The notes under the pieces are model-generated. The model was not told the DNA's origin. It saw only the letters and a program-made list of their open reading frames with translations, and ran no database searches. Source: Armigeres subalbatus (Eukaryota > Arthropoda > Insecta > Diptera > Culicidae). Taken from it: 64,000 nucleotides of DNA. Within the stretch, counting starts at the first letter, position 1; each line of letters starts with the position of its first letter. This document shows, in pieces, positions 1 to 11,812 of this stretch. A program made the translations under genes and the position numbers. The stretch is from positions 124,001 through 188,000 of the forward strand of contig NW_026942669.1 in NCBI RefSeq assembly GCF_024139115.2. The letters run 5' to 3'.

Positions 1-2164
1 GCCTGACAACCAATGGAAGGCACAGCTAGCAGCACACTGAATTTTTGCACGTAAACATTTTCTATAAGACCCGTAAGCAACTAAAAGAATGTCATCAGCA
101 TAGACAAATATCTTCACATTTTTAGGAATAGTTGAAAATATCGGATTAATGGTAATCAGAAACAGTGTTACCGAGATGACTGAGCCCTGCGGGATTCCAC
201 GTGAAGTATGGCGAGTTGTAGATTCTACAGAACCAATCCTAACTTTAAAAGTTCTGTCACGCAAAAAGTCAGTGAGATAGTTGAGCATTCGCCGTCCAAG
301 TTTTAATTTGCTCAGGTTGTCTATTACCACATTTCTATTCACAGTGTCGTACGCTTTCGATATATCTAATGAAAGAAATTCACAATGTTTGCCCTCTTTC
401 AAGGGATTATCTATGTACGCTTCCAGTTCAGCAAAATAAACATCCGTTCCAAGACCTGCACGGAATGCAAATTGCATAGGATGTAAGAGTCCCCTCTCTT
501 CTAAATCGTATACTAACCGCCTGTTAACCAGTCTTTCGAGTACCTTAGCAATACAGCTTATTAATGAGATTGGTCGGTAATCTTCTGGATTCCTTGCTCT
601 CCGATTAGCCTTAGGAATCGGAATTATAATTGAATTTTTCCAACTATGTGGAATTTCACCAGATTCCCATACCTTGTTTAGCGTTGCCAGCAAAGAGCAT
701 TTTCCTTTCAAAGGTAAATTTGTTAGAAGAGGATAACCTATCTCATCTATTCCAGTTCCTTTACTTTTACATTTACCGAAGGCCCAATTCAATTCCTCTA
801 GTGTAAACTCGCGATTTATTTCAGATATATCATCGGATTCGGTTACAATAACCGCCTGATCAACGCTGTTATATGGAGACTCACATGAGGGGCTGTGTTG
901 GGGTGTATTAGGATTAGAGACAGACATGTAATGGTCGGCTAGAATCTCGGCTATTTCGCTTGGGTTGTCGGTGGCGGTGCCATCGGCATTAATGTGAAAT
1001 TTATGCACTCTGTATCGGCCCTGTAAAGCACCAACTTTTCTCCAAATATCAGATGCTGAAGCATCACTATTTATACTTTCGACAAAATTTGTCCAACTTT
1101 CTTGTTTAGCTCGCTGAATTACTGCACGTGTTTTATTCCGTTCAGTCCTAAATGCTTCAAGTGCTGATGGAGTTCGAGGGTCATCCACGCCCATCCTACG
1201 TAAAGAACGTAAGGCCTTTCTACGTTTTTTTATCGCAGTAGCCACTTCATTGTTCCACCATGGAACCCTCTTCCCTGTTATTCTACCGGATGTTTGTGGA
1301 ATGCAAGATAAAGCAACATTGTAAATCAGGTCTGTAATTTCCTCTCCCGAATAAGTTATATCAGGATTCAAAACCAATGAGATTCTGTTTTGATATTCTT
1401 TCCAATCAGCATCACGATATTTCCATTTACGAATTGTTCTCTGAGATATACTGGTAGAAGGTGTTTTCAATACAATAGGAAAATGATCACTTCCATGCTG
1501 ATCATCCATAGCCTGCCACAGAGTGCTAGAGCAAGGTTCCGAGGAGATTGTCAAATCTACCGATGACTGTGCAGCATTAGACAAGCTAAGAAAAGTTGGT
1601 GACCCATCATTTAAAAGGTCTAGGTCATAATGACCCAACATGGAGACAACTATACGCCCCCTCATATCTGTATTCGAACCTCCCCAAATTTCAGAATGCG
1701 CATTGAAATCACCCATAATAATAAACGGTTTGGGAAGTTGCTCAACCAATTTAAATAATTCTTCTTTCAAACAATCATTTTTGTAAGAAGGGGTATATAT
1801 AAAGAAACAAAAGTCTTCGTAGTTGGAACTTCTACCGTTACAGCGATCGCTTGGAGGTTAGTTTGTAGCAGTACTACCATGAATTGTAAGTCTTTCAGAA
1901 ATCAATACCTACTCCACCCCACCCAGTTTGCTGGGTGGGTGGTTTGCATATAAAAGAATAGTCAGGAGAAAAGCTTGGACAGTTGGAAGTGCATATTGTC
2001 TCTTGTACACCCACAACATCTGGGTGGGGTATGCTATTTAGAAGAGCTAGTTCGGCTTTTCTTGCACGGTACCCCCTTAGGTTCCATTGTAATGCGAGAG
2101 TTTTGGATGTTACTTGTGGTAGTTGAGAACATATTTGTAGTCTACCTGTTTCAAAACTGGAGTT
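1..2164 (-). pseudogene. LINE ORF2 (endonuclease-reverse transcriptase), I/Jockey group, broken
   Basis: The minus strand encodes the pol protein of a non-LTR retrotransposon, running off the left edge. An AP-endonuclease stretch contains the motif IMGDFNAHSEIWGG near 1670-1720. Reverse transcriptase follows, with GIPQGS near 200 and the catalytic YADDI box near 97-110. The endonuclease N-terminus (about 1780-2160) is not in one frame: a stop follows GVGIDF near 1900, the next stretch ends near 1860, and another shift lies near 1795. From about 1795 down to base 1 it reads open. The partner gag ORF lies just upstream on the same strand. Wording of the RT and gag fits I or Jockey clades; the RNase H region that would separate them is outside the window. 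It is not functional as read. Confidence 0.85.
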
Positions 2165-2271
2165 AGATTGTTGATGTGAGGTGTTATTATTTTTTTTTAA
2201 AGTGGAGAGATCGAATGTGTGTTTTGTGAGGTAGGAAGGTAGACTTAGGATTAAGTTAGTGAAATTTAGCT

Positions 2272-3495
2272 TTAGTTAATATCACGAATAGGTGATATGT
2301 CTGTCCGTTCGAATTCCATCATCTTAGCCTGAGGCGGTGCGCCAGAGTCAATTTTGGTCGAGTTTATGCCGTGCTCAAGTAGTTTCTTTGTTGGCGGTGC
2401 CATACGGTTTGCATTTGGAGAGGTTGGGTTCGAATTAGATCGCCTTTTTGTGCTTTTTAAATCCTGTTTGACGTCGGTTTCCATTGCATTAGTCATATTT
2501 AATGCTTTTTCCTTCTTCAGGTCGGCGACTTCGTTAATCAGCTTCTCAAGTAGCTGCCTCAATTTTCCGATTTCTTCATCCTTCTGTTCTAGCATTTTCA
2601 GTAAATGGTCCACTTTAGGGTTGTCAAGTCTCTCTTGGACACATGAATTTTGCAGTCGCGAATCATAAAGTCTTCGAGCTTCTGGATATGATACATCTTC
2701 GTCAATCTTTATGCGTACTATACACATTTCCGCTTTTTTCACCGAACATTCCCTTGCTCGAGAGCTATGCGGTCCTTTACAGTTTATGCAATGGGCAACA
2801 GCCAGGCAAGGTGTTTTAGGCTCATGCTCTAGTGAGCATTCCGCGCAGATTTGCTTTTCTTTGCAGTTTCGCTTCGTGTGAGAGAATCGATGACAATTCG
2901 CACATTGTAGAGGGCTTGGATAAAACGGTCGAGTCCTGACCCTAATATAACCGAAGTGGAAGAACTCTGGAATCGTAGTTCCTTGAACCGTAATGAGGCA
3001 AGTTGACGTAGGTATCAGGTTATCTTTATTTTTCAGATCCTTCCTTAGGAACCGTTTGAATTCGATCACGCGTTGAGATCGCAGTTCTTCCAACATTTCA
3101 TTGTCCGACATCGACAGTCCATACGGGCATGATACCGTGCATTTCCTTACGTTCAAAGTTTGGTGAAAGCCAACTGACACTTTCGTCCCGTCAACTAATT
3201 CGCTGACGTTGAGTAACTTATGTACTTGCTTGGCTTGCCTAACCTTTAGGACGTATCTTGAACCTTTGGCTTCAGGCCGGGCGTCTTCGATGGGACCAAC
3301 CGCTTTCTCAATGCTTCTGCTGATCAGCCATGGATTATCTGGTAACGTATTTCCTTCAACCGGGGCCATAACCAATATGGATAGCTCTCCATTCACCGGG
3401 TCCATCCATTCTGGTAGACGCCTGCCCGCAAAACTGCCATCAACCGATTGATTTACGATCATGCCTGCATTTGCCCATCCCGTGTTCCCATACAA
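2272..3495 (-). CDS. LINE ORF1 (gag-like, triple zinc knuckle)
   Basis: This is the nucleic-acid-binding ORF1 of the same LINE, about 407 codons. Around residues 198-260 lie three cysteine-rich knuckles: CANCHRFSHTKRNC, CAECSLEHEPKTPC and CINCKGPHSSRAREC. A heptad-like charged helix follows (about residues 295-335), as expected for self-association of LINE ORF1 proteins. The frame stays open upstream of 3495 to an ATG at 3556-3558, but codon 4 from that ATG is TAG. The first codon of the 407-codon frame is TTG, and the next ATG is at residue 12. The likely ancestral start is therefore 3558 with a premature stop. It sits about 100 bases upstream of ORF2 in the usual ORF1-ORF2 order. Confidence 0.8.
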   Translation of the reverse strand: MYGNTGWANAGMIVNQSVDGSFAGRRLPEWMDPVNGELSILVMAPVEGNTLPDNPWLISRSIEKAVGPIEDARPEAKGSRYVLKVRQAKQVHKLLNVSELVDGTKVSVGFHQTLNVRKCTVSCPYGLSMSDNEMLEELRSQRVIEFKRFLRKDLKNKDNLIPTSTCLITVQGTTIPEFFHFGYIRVRTRPFYPSPLQCANCHRFSHTKRNCKEKQICAECSLEHEPKTPCLAVAHCINCKGPHSSRARECSVKKAEMCIVRIKIDEDVSYPEARRLYDSRLQNSCVQERLDNPKVDHLLKMLEQKDEEIGKLRQLLEKLINEVADLKKEKALNMTNAMETDVKQDLKSTKRRSNSNPTSPNANRMAPPTKKLLEHGINSTKIDSGAPPQAKMMEFERTDISPIRDIN

Positions 3496-3558
3496 ATCCG
3501 GGGGAATATATCCATCTTCTGCCCAGGGGCGACTCGTCCATACGTTCTACCTGTTCAT

Positions 3559-4110
3559 GGAACAGGTAACCATTTTTAGGTCATAAGTAAGAAATTAATG
3601 TCTTGGCAAATAATTATAATATATAAATAATTTACAATGATTTTAACATCTAAACATCTAAAGAAACAAAATATTTCGTAGGCAGATCAAGTTAACGCCA
3701 CATGCTTGGCGTACAGTCAAATTGCAACTAAATGTGTGTTTCTCTGAAATAACACACCCCATCACATAGAAAGCTTTTGCCAGTCGTGCGATCTATAATG
3801 AAGAACCAACAGCAGCACTGCCAGAAGTCAAATTTAAAGTTTTGCGCCATGACAAATGATTTGAAATAATTTCCTCCTTGGTATGCTCACTCGTTCTCCG
3901 CGCGCAGAGAACCAGCGTGAGCGTTGCCAGCTTTCTCCGTTTTCTCACATCATCCTCTTTCGCATGCGAAGCGAGCACGTTTAGATGCAAGTTCTGCTAT
4001 GCGCGCAGGAGTCAAACCCGTTCGACGCGCTGCGAGAACAATCAACGACGCGACGCACCTTCGGTTAGACTCGATCGTAGTGTCGGGCTGTGCTTTGCCG
4101 AAAGGCGCAC
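3559..4110. other. Non-coding DNA upstream of the LINE
   Basis: No convincing gene. The first part is AT-rich and may include the LINE 5' UTR; about 3880-4110 is richer in CG and contains short open frames on both strands without recognisable similarity. Confidence 0.4.
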
Positions 4111-4324
4111 CGCGCACACTCTAACTTTCACCTACTCAGAGACTGAGTAAAATTGTATTTCCATCTCTTTTCTTCCCACGGAAATTTTACTCAGTTTCTG
4201 TCAAAAGCAGGATTACTCATAGTTTTGAGTTGTCCTGCTTTTGAGTAAAATTTCCGTGGGATAGAAAGAGAGAGCAATACAATTTTACTCAGTCACTGAG
4301 TAGATGAAAGTTAGCGTGCACGCT
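4111..4324. repeat. Imperfect 0.2-kb hairpin (MITE-like)
   Basis: Two arms of about 100 bases read as inverted copies. CTAACTTTCACCTACTCAG (from 4121) on the left matches the reverse complement of the right arm ending near 4323. Both arms carry GACTGAGTAAAATTGTATT and CCCACGGAAATTTTACTCA. The loop is near 4210-4235. No clear target duplication was seen. Confidence 0.6.
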
Positions 4325-4473
4325 TTAGCGCCGATGATTATAAACAGTTAATTTTTCTTTTTTCTCGTGATGAATATGCAATACATCAAGAACAATATTA
4401 AATTAATGTTTGCGTTTTCAAAAAAGAGACTTTAAATAATACTTTTTTACGAATACTCAAAATCAATCAACAT

Positions 4474-5182
4474 TAAGGTGGCTCAAAAAACACTTTTTCA
4501 AATTTTTTGATAGGCCGCCCTCTTATTCGGTTCTATTTGACGCCCTGATGCTCTGGACAAAATTTCAGCCAAATCGGTCAACGTTTGGGCGGTGCTAAAC
4601 TCGTTGGAAGTTTATATGGAAAAATGTATGCAGAAACATCCAAAAACAGTGATTTGCAGTTGGTCGGCACAATTTACGATCAAGAACCATGATACTCATT
4701 CAGTTCTTGTAGAATTAAATACAGAATGTTATGCTGAAAACCGCGAGAAGATTGGAGTTTATTAAGCAAAGATATTAGCATTTTACTGGAGTGTTGTAGG
4801 GGTGAATTTATTTCTTTTCAAAGGTAAAAGAAACGAAATTTGCTCAAACCCCACTTCAGAGAAATGCTAATAACTTAGCCGGGCAAACTCTAATCTTCTC
4901 GCGGTTTTCTGCATAACGTTCTGTATTAAATTCTTCAAGATCTGAATGAGTATCATAGTTCTTCATCGTAAGTTGTGCCGTCCAACTGCAATTCACTGCT
5001 TTTGGATGTTTCTGAATACATTTTTCCATATAAACTTCCAAGGAGTTTAGCACCGCTAAAGCGTTGACCGATTTGGCTGAAATTTTGTCCAGAGCATCAG
5101 GGCATCAAATAAAACCAAATAAGCGGGCGGCCCATCAAAAAAGTAGTAAAAAGTTTTTCCCATACTAATTTGAGCCACCCTA
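4474..5182. mobile_element. Palindromic hAT-like MITE with 8-bp TSD
   Basis: The element is a 709-bp fold-back: arms of about 325 bases (4474-4800 and 4855-5182) are inverted copies. Ends are TAAGGTGGCTCAAA on the left and the complement of TAGGGTGGCTCAAA on the right. Both sides are flanked by ATCAACAT (4466-4473 and 5183-5190), an exact 8-bp duplication that fits the hAT target consensus nTnnnnAn. No transposase is present. A 65-codon ORF in each arm only mirrors the palindrome. Confidence 0.85.
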
Positions 5183-5404
5183 ATCAACATAGAGAAAAAG
5201 GTATAGTTTTCACTAAATTTGAAAAATTAAATAACTGGAACACATTTCAGCTTCTAAATGTGACTCACTGGTAGTCGCAATCTGGGGTCGCATCAAAAAA
5301 TAATTGTATAATTATATACTATAATTATTATACTAATAATGGTTAATAACATTTCTTTCATAGCAACAATATATGTGAGAGTTTAAATATTAGCGGCGAT
5401 GGGA

Positions 5405-6660
5405 CCAGCGTACCCTGAATGGTGGAATGAGCCGATATGAAAGATCTCTATTCTGAGCAATATCCAGTTATTGCCCAACTGTTACCAAGTTAGATGTTAG
5501 ACTATTTCCGAGTCGAAAATTTTAAGTGCATCTAAATTTAAAACATTTTTGTAACAAAAGAGAAAAATAAGTCATTTATTGTTTTGTAAATCTTTTCTAT
5601 TTAAATTGTTTTTTTTTTTTTTTCTTCTAAAGACAAGAAGAGGTTGTAATATTAGATTAAATGCCCAACTTTCATTTGAAACCACTCAGCTTGATGATTT
5701 TTTTTTATCAGCATGGTAGAACAGGTGTAACAAAAGTCCACGAGACGCCCCTGAAAGCCAGGAGACGATCCCGAGGCCATCACGCTGAATATGGCACCTA
5801 GATGCCTTCTATTATCTTTTTACAACCACAAAAAAAAACAAGATCAACCACTTGTACTATTGTTCGTTCTTTGTTCCTCAACAATACAGTCCACTCTCTG
5901 GGCAGCTGGTTGAAATTGAAACAAAAGTTGCACTCACAACACCCGATAAAAGCAACACCGCGCGCGTCCTACCGGTAAGGTAGTCAGGAGTGAACTCGGG
6001 GCATAGATGCTGATCAGGCTATAGTTGAAGAATTTGCCCTTCGGCTTCCAAGCCAGCTCCTCGTTTTGCTCTGCCACCGCCGCTATAGTAGATGTGGTAC
6101 TTGAATGAAGTGTTCGCTATAGGATCCACCGCCCGGAATTCCCGTTCTCCAGCTCTGGGCCACCGTATTGCCTGGATTGCTGCCACACTCACGCCGACCT
6201 TCTGCAGCTCACGAGCCCAACACGTGCGGGTTCATTCAAAGTTCTCACGTTCCAAGATCCGACTTTCCAATAGTTGTCCTTTATTCGTTGCCGGGTCTGT
6301 TGCCGTTAAATCAATCCGTTTGCTCTACTTTTGCCTTTCTTGGTAACTGTAGAATCTTCGGTAGGCTACCTTACCAGGGTTGCGCTACCTACATCGCGTT
6401 GAAGGGACTGCCTTCTCGATGCTGACACGATGCAACATGGTGTGCGCAGTTTAAAAGTCCCTCGCTGGCACTCGGGCGATGATTAGCCGCCCCTAACATG
6501 GGGAACAGACGCTGTTGTGAGCCGCTCCTAACATGGAGAACTGACGCTCGATCAGATTTGCACCTCCGGAGAGGATCAAATCCCCCCTTCCCTGTCAGCA
6601 TACGACCATAGTTCCCACCGGGGTTGGTTACCCGATCTTCCATAAACTTGCTCGTATCCC
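5405..6660 (-). pseudogene. RTE-like LINE debris
   Basis: The minus strand holds degraded pieces of the LINE type seen better at 13495-15033 and 57161-58820. Near 5420-5500 the text matches the 3' end of the 57161-58820 element (shared words AAAGATCTC and the leucine/CCAGGTTA region). Near 6090-6280 the frame reads endonuclease-like phrases such as WKVGSWNVRTLNEPARVGL and GVSVAAIQAIRWP, broken by stops and shifts. About 5520-6000 between them is AT-rich, with a T run near 5610. The pieces may derive from one or more insertions. Confidence 0.6.
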
Positions 6661-6723
6661 GGCCAGCGCCACGAGGAGGTAGGGATTGGAGTTGCTGGGT
6701 AAGAGGCTAAGGACCGCAAAAGG

Positions 6724-6848
6724 ACAATTTCTTGTCATATTGTGTTCAGGTTCTGATAAAGGCTTGTTGCGAGGTGCGTTTGTCAGTAACAAACTCGGCT
6801 GATGACAAAGGGTATATTGTTAGCCGTTGCTTGAATATGGATTCCCTT
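6724..6848 (-). repeat. Terminal fragment of the 12230-12629 MITE family
   Basis: The reverse complement matches the left 120 bases of the complete element at 12230-12629, including the terminal AGGGAATC word and GAGTTTGTTACTGACAAAC. The rest of this copy is absent. Confidence 0.65.
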
Positions 6849-7763
6849 GTTGAGGTCGAAATACGTATCTGTCAAAGGTACAATAAAGTAGTGGAAATAA
6901 ATGGAATAGTACTAACTCGTCTTATGACAAGTGAATATATTCCAATTCCAAGTTTAAAATAATTTTCGTATTTAAATATTATTTTTCGAGAATTTTTCTA
7001 ATCAACAATTATTAAAATAATGAAAACCACTTGGTTCGGTCGTTAAACGCCCCTCCTCCATGTGGTTTACCTGGGTCATTTTCCAAATCCCCATAACATC
7101 AAACAATTTAATATGTAGGTACAATAGGTCAATCCGAAGCCTCCGTACTGCGTTCGTTGCACTTCATGAACCAACATCAATGTAAATCTATATTAGAGTC
7201 GCTGCATTGCAACATTCCAAACACCGCCGTAGAAGTGGCCACCCATCAAGAACATTATCCGCCCAAACTCGTGCGGTGCAGTTACAACGGAGCGACACAA
7301 TATGTACGACGACCATCCAATGTGGCATCAATTGTGCGAACAACGGAGCAAATTCTACAACTTCTGGGGACCTGCGCGGCCGGCACGATCCCGCCCGGGC
7401 CGTGATCGAGCTATAGCTAGGGTCAGCGAAAGGCACAATAAAACTACGGTCATAGCTGCGATTGCTGCCGCCCAGTGTGTAACATAATTTCCTTCAAGTC
7501 TACGTGTACTTTGGCTAAGAGCGGTTTACTTCACGACACAAAAGCTCTGATTCAGGCTCAAGGGAGACAAGGGCCACCCTTGAAGCCAGTGCGGTACACA
7601 GTGGCCGGATGCGGATACTTAAGCTGAGTTCTCCTTAATCTATGAACAATCTACCAGAATGTTCTTTTCCATCATAGGAGATCATAAGTTTCTTCATAAT
7701 TTATGTCTTTCATCAAAATGCACCTGAAACTTTTCCAGACGAACAAGATTTTTCATTCTACTA
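6849..7763. other. No gene seen; one MITE remnant
   Basis: Bases about 7021-7090 match the CCACATGG MITE family found at 35555-35678 and 42062-42181 (inverted here). A 40-base block at 6903-6945 (ACTCGTCTTATGACAAGTGA) recurs inverted at 8195-8243. Bases 7140-7500 are moderately GC-rich with short overlapping frames; no family recognised. Confidence 0.4.
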
Positions 7764-7992
7764 CACAGCAAATAGTTTTGAAAATTCAACGAAGTGTAAA
7801 ATTACAGCTAACCCTATCAAACGAATTAACATTCGATATTCAATCAAATTTGATTGAATTTTACAAACATGCTCAGTTTAAATTTATTTCGATTCAAAAG
7901 AAGAGTGAGATTGATTGAATTTGACGTTTATTTGCATGCTCCAAATATGTGCATGAAAATACATTTAAAATCACAACATATTTTTATCTGTG
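7764..7992 (+). repeat. Dispersed 229-bp repeat, copy 1
   Basis: It matches 52381-52609 in the same orientation over its full length with scattered substitutions. Shared words include CGAATTAACATTCGATATTC and GCTCCAAATATGTGCATGAA. Class unknown; no open frame worth calling. Confidence 0.75.
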
Positions 7993-8900
7993 TGGGTGTT
8001 TACTCCTTCTGCAATAAAAAAAATGTCAGGAATTGCTTAGTGCCCGTACACAAGTGATAATTGTAGGCCCTGCCCCAATGGAAGATCCTTTTTCATACAA
8101 ATTATTATATTAATCTAAATCTAAATATTCTAAAACCTGAATCTGCCTGATTTTGCTCGGTACTGGTGGTTCAGTACAATGCCAGTTGGTTTAACTGTTC
8201 TAATTCACTTGTCATAAGACGAGTTGGTACCATCCCATGTTCTAATTGTCAAACGCCAATCAGATTGATGCACCGTGCAATAATTCTATTCTGGTTGGCT
8301 TATTTTCTTACGAATGAAAGCTACCGACACTTGGAGGACGACTATCACAGTTGGACCATATTAGGTTTATAAATCCCATTCAACTAATTCACAAATCTGT
8401 AGGAGCATTTTAAAACATATTTTGAGTACCTATTTCGAATTTATTAAGATTACTATTTATGCAAAGATAACTATTAATATGTCTGGAATATCCTACTTTT
8501 ATTCAAACGTCAGTCACTGTGCCGTGTGGTATCAATTGCCTGAATTGGCCATCCCCTGTCTGTGCCATTGGCATTAGCACAGATCTGTTGCTGTGGCTGC
8601 CACAACGCAAATAGGCATCGGCTGGGACACGGACGCGGTAAAATATTGTAATTAGATTTTTAATTGAAAAGCGTTGTCGTGGTGCTTTCTGCGATATGTT
8701 TCGGATCGGTTACAATGCAAGTACTCCCCCGGACGGCCCACAGGCACACGATTTCGCCGCGAAGGAATAGGCCGGTGAAGCAAAGTGGATCATCAGGTCG
8801 CTGGGTCGGGTGCGTGACGAGGATGGACGCTTTCGGATTGCCTACCGACTGTTCAGTTTCTCGGTAGTTGTCGATATTTTGAATTCGATATCGTACCCAT
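7993..8900. other. Intergenic DNA 3' of the membrane-protein gene
   Basis: No gene recognised. About 8510-8870 is less AT-rich and probably unique sequence next to the gene end. Confidence 0.4.
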
Positions 8901-9530
8901 TTATTGAATAATAAAGTACACTAAGGCCACACCCAAACAGACGACCAGTACAATAGCCATCACGATTTGGAGCAAACTCGATTTCTCGACGGAAATGTTC
9001 CTGGAATAGATATTCTCATTTATAAAATTACAATCAAATTTCCTATCTTCCGGACATGTCGTGAGTTTTGGTACATCATGGCCGTACAACAGCGCTAGTT
9101 GGTCCGTTCCATTTCCGTGCTCATAGCAGCCACGAATTTTAATCGCACCATCCGATAGATTCAGTGCCATATCTACTTGCCCAAGTGACCATTTTGGTCG
9201 GTTCGATTCAGGAGCAGTGAACAATGGCAGAAATTCCGAAGTTGAATCACACCAGCACCTGACGGTAATGTTGATCAAATCCTCGGTGCACGTTAAATAC
9301 AGCTTCCAGCAGTGGCGTTTCAAGAGGCTGTGGCTGTGCAGCTCTTCCGGAACACTGAAAGGACTGACGCCGGTATCAGAATTTAGCCACATGGCAACAG
9401 TAAGAAACTTTTCATAGCTCGCATTGCTCGTACACATTTCCTTAGATATTGGCACGTTGCTGCATGAACCGGCCATAGCTGTAGCCAAGGAACAGAACAC
9501 AATCGTCAGTACTACCAGTATTGGTACCAT
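8901..9530 (-). CDS. Small glycosylated type I membrane protein, unrecognised
   Basis: An uninterrupted 209-codon frame starts at ATG 9528-9530, with A at -3 and G at +4. An in-frame TTG three codons upstream is not a plausible start. Residues 1-20 form a hydrophobic signal peptide (VPILVVLTIVFCSLATAMAG). The ectodomain has nine cysteines, at about 23, 33, 74, 81, 92, 94, 135, 159 and 167. It has five N-glycosylation sequons, near 36, 87, 124, 140 and 178. Residues 186-208 are a single membrane span ending almost at the C-terminus, so the protein is probably extracellular with almost no cytoplasmic tail. The TAA stop overlaps an AATAAA polyadenylation-type hexamer. Codon use is GC-balanced, unlike the surrounding repeats, which suggests a real host gene. 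I do not recognise the family; a receptor-like or odorant-related role would be a guess. Confidence 0.75.
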   Translation of the reverse strand: MVPILVVLTIVFCSLATAMAGSCSNVPISKEMCTSNASYEKFLTVAMWLNSDTGVSPFSVPEELHSHSLLKRHCWKLYLTCTEDLINITVRCWCDSTSEFLPLFTAPESNRPKWSLGQVDMALNLSDGAIKIRGCYEHGNGTDQLALLYGHDVPKLTTCPEDRKFDCNFINENIYSRNISVEKSSLLQIVMAIVLVVCLGVALVYFIIQ

Positions 9531-9597
9531 GCTGCTCAAGACCTGGTGTAGCTTCCTGCTATGTCACAATAATAAACGATAATAAAATTGTGCGTAC

Positions 9598-9605
9598 ATT
9601 TATAA
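9598..9605 (-). promoter_or_regulatory. Probable TATA box of the membrane-protein gene
   Basis: TTATAAAT on the minus strand lies about 70 bases upstream of the ATG at 9530, leaving room for a short 5' leader. Inferred from position and motif only. Confidence 0.5.
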
Positions 9606-10628
9606 GCGGGATATTAGAAGAATAGCGATAATTAGGCTATTCAAGAAACCAACAATAACATTAGATTTGAATGAATCATGCAATTCCAACAATAGAATAG
9701 TTCCGATCCAATTTAGTCAACATCGTAAAAAATAATTTGTTTTCCACGTGTACGACAACCTGCACAAACTAGGGTAACCAACTTGATTTGGACCCCAACA
9801 TATTTTGAGCTCTTTTTGCGACATTTTCTCGATTTGTGAACTTAAATCCATGCCGCTGCTTCAAGTGGCTTCAAGTGAACAAGACTGTTCTACATTTGTT
9901 TGGTCTGTGCCAAATTTACGATATTTGGATTATTTTTTTATAATATTAGTTTGTCTAAGAAGGTGAGCATTACAATGCATTACGCTTCAAATTACATCGC
10001 TGAAAATCTGAGAATATAGGTACCCACAATAAGTTTGAATAAAAATCGTGCATTTTAAACGCAAGAAGCTTCCTTTTGAAGCATGCCAATCAAAAGATTA
10101 GACTGTTCTGGTTCCATTGAACAGCGAAATATTGAAGGTTCGACTTTGAATAGGCTGAACTGGGGGTGTCCAAAATGATTACATTTGGGGGTCCTAAATA
10201 TGTTGCATGATCCAAAACGAAGTACCATGGGGCATCAAAATCCGTTCACTTAGAGTGAAATCAGTAGTGATTCAGTTTCATTCCAAATTTTCGACCACTA
10301 TTCTAGTTTGAATCTGGAGCAAAATAGAACTGGTTTCCCCAGCAGTGTTCCATTCATGTTTTTCAAATTTTCAATTAAAAGAAATCATTATGTTGCTGCC
10401 ATGAAAGGCACCATAATTGAAAAGTGGATTGATCCGTAAATAAAATGACGCATTCATACACCAAAACAATTGACAACTATTTTAATCTCGTGATTCATTC
10501 GTGGTTCAAATCTGCAGAAAATAGAACTGAGCGTTATACCAGTTTTATTTTTTTGACAGTTGACTTGTATAAAAATGAATAGACTTATGTAGGGGTTCAT
10601 CGAATTCACTCACCCGATGGATTTTGAC
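9606..10628. other. AT-rich intergenic DNA
   Basis: No gene or complete mobile element seen. Open frames are short and lack features. Confidence 0.4.
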
Positions 10629-10693
10629 ATTTGAGCGGGTCGTCCACTCGAACAAATGTTCATTTTGTGTTCATTATGCGACCCGCTCAAACG
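10629..10693. repeat. Short inverted repeat
   Basis: TTTGAGCGGGTCG and CGACCCGCTCAAA face each other across about 35 bases. Confidence 0.6.
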
Positions 10694-10738
10694 TCATAAT
10701 TTCTTGGGGGAGTTCATTTTGCGTTAAGCCCTCAGTCC

Positions 10739-10855
10739 ACTGTTTGTCATAATGACAAATATTTGTCAAGCTGATCCGGACATCTACCAAACGGATTAGA
10801 AATCGACATGGATATCAGGCTGACTTGACAAATATTTGTCATTATGACAAACAGT
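10739..10855. mobile_element. 117-bp MITE with perfect 32-bp TIRs
   Basis: Both ends read inward ACTGTTTGTCATAATGACAA followed by ATATTTGTCAAG, a perfect 32-base inverted repeat (10739-10770 and 10824-10855). The centre is about 53 bases. A target duplication is not obvious. Confidence 0.8.
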
Positions 10856-11635
10856 ATACTGATAGCTTTAGTCTATCTAGAACAGCTACTGGGAAAATTA
10901 ATGTTTCAGATTCATATTCAAACTGACAGCCCCGAACGATTTGAATCATTGCTGATTTTACTCTTAGGCACCCCAGTATATGAAAAATTCTTTACAAAAT
11001 TGGAATCGAATGCAAATCATACTTTTTTCATTGATACATATTCTCGAAGGCCTCTTCTTTTAAAGTGTTCAATAATTAAAAATTAGAAGATATGAAAAAC
11101 ATGATAAAGTAATGAACTAAATAAGCACCTCCTGAATCAAAATCCGTCCATCGTAATTTCGAACCAATGGATCAAAATCCGTACAGCTAACTTTTAACTA
11201 AATATTTGAATTAAAATAGTCTGATTGACTAAACTGCCACTGTAAATAGTTCAATACGCACCTTGAGCAGATATCCCTTAGATTTGTATATCGCTTATCT
11301 TAGTTTATGATTCGCATGTTGAAATTAAAACACAGTTACTTTTGGTGGTATTACGTCCAACACGAAAACAAATGGCGGCAGAAACCCCGCGTTTGGTGGG
11401 TGGCGATTTGTTTTTGATAAATGTTGTTTTAATTTCAAAGCCGTTGAACTCATTGACATGAAAGCTTACTGTTAAGTATATGAACGGGATTACATAAATT
11501 ATTCATAAGCTAATTATCCTAAACCCTTTTTAACTCGTTAATATCTCATGAAGTGGACGGACTTCATTCTATGGTATAAGTCATTCTATGGTATAAGATA
11601 AATATGATAATTATGGTTCAAAAATCAACTGGTCC
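10856..11635. other. AT-rich intergenic DNA
   Basis: No gene seen. A short local duplication of TCATTCTATGGTATAAG lies at about 11563-11598. Confidence 0.4.
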
Positions 11636-11812
11636 TAATTACTATGTCTGAAATTCGATTCATGCATATGCACACAACATGTGATAGGTTTAATTCGATA
11701 AATGTATTAAAGGGTAACCACTTCCTTCGGTGGGGTTTAATCCTCCGAAACCAGTACGCTAGACAGGTGCTTCCCTCTAAGCTACGAAGGACCTCCGTCG
11801 TCCTCGTAAAAC
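11636..11812 (-). mobile_element. tRNA-like inverted-repeat element, truncated copy
   Basis: This is an older partial copy of the family at 47061-47340 and 53600-53999. It begins with AATTACTATGTCTGAAA, then has a tRNA-like core on the minus strand (CCTTCGTAGCTTAGAGG, later CCCACCGAAGG), and stops within the element where R1-like gag sequence begins. Confidence 0.65.

Noticed and set aside
9531..9539. TTG start giving 212 residues for the membrane protein
   Set aside because: The next codon-aligned ATG at 9528-9530 has a strong context and directly precedes the signal peptide; TTG initiation is unlikely in an animal gene.
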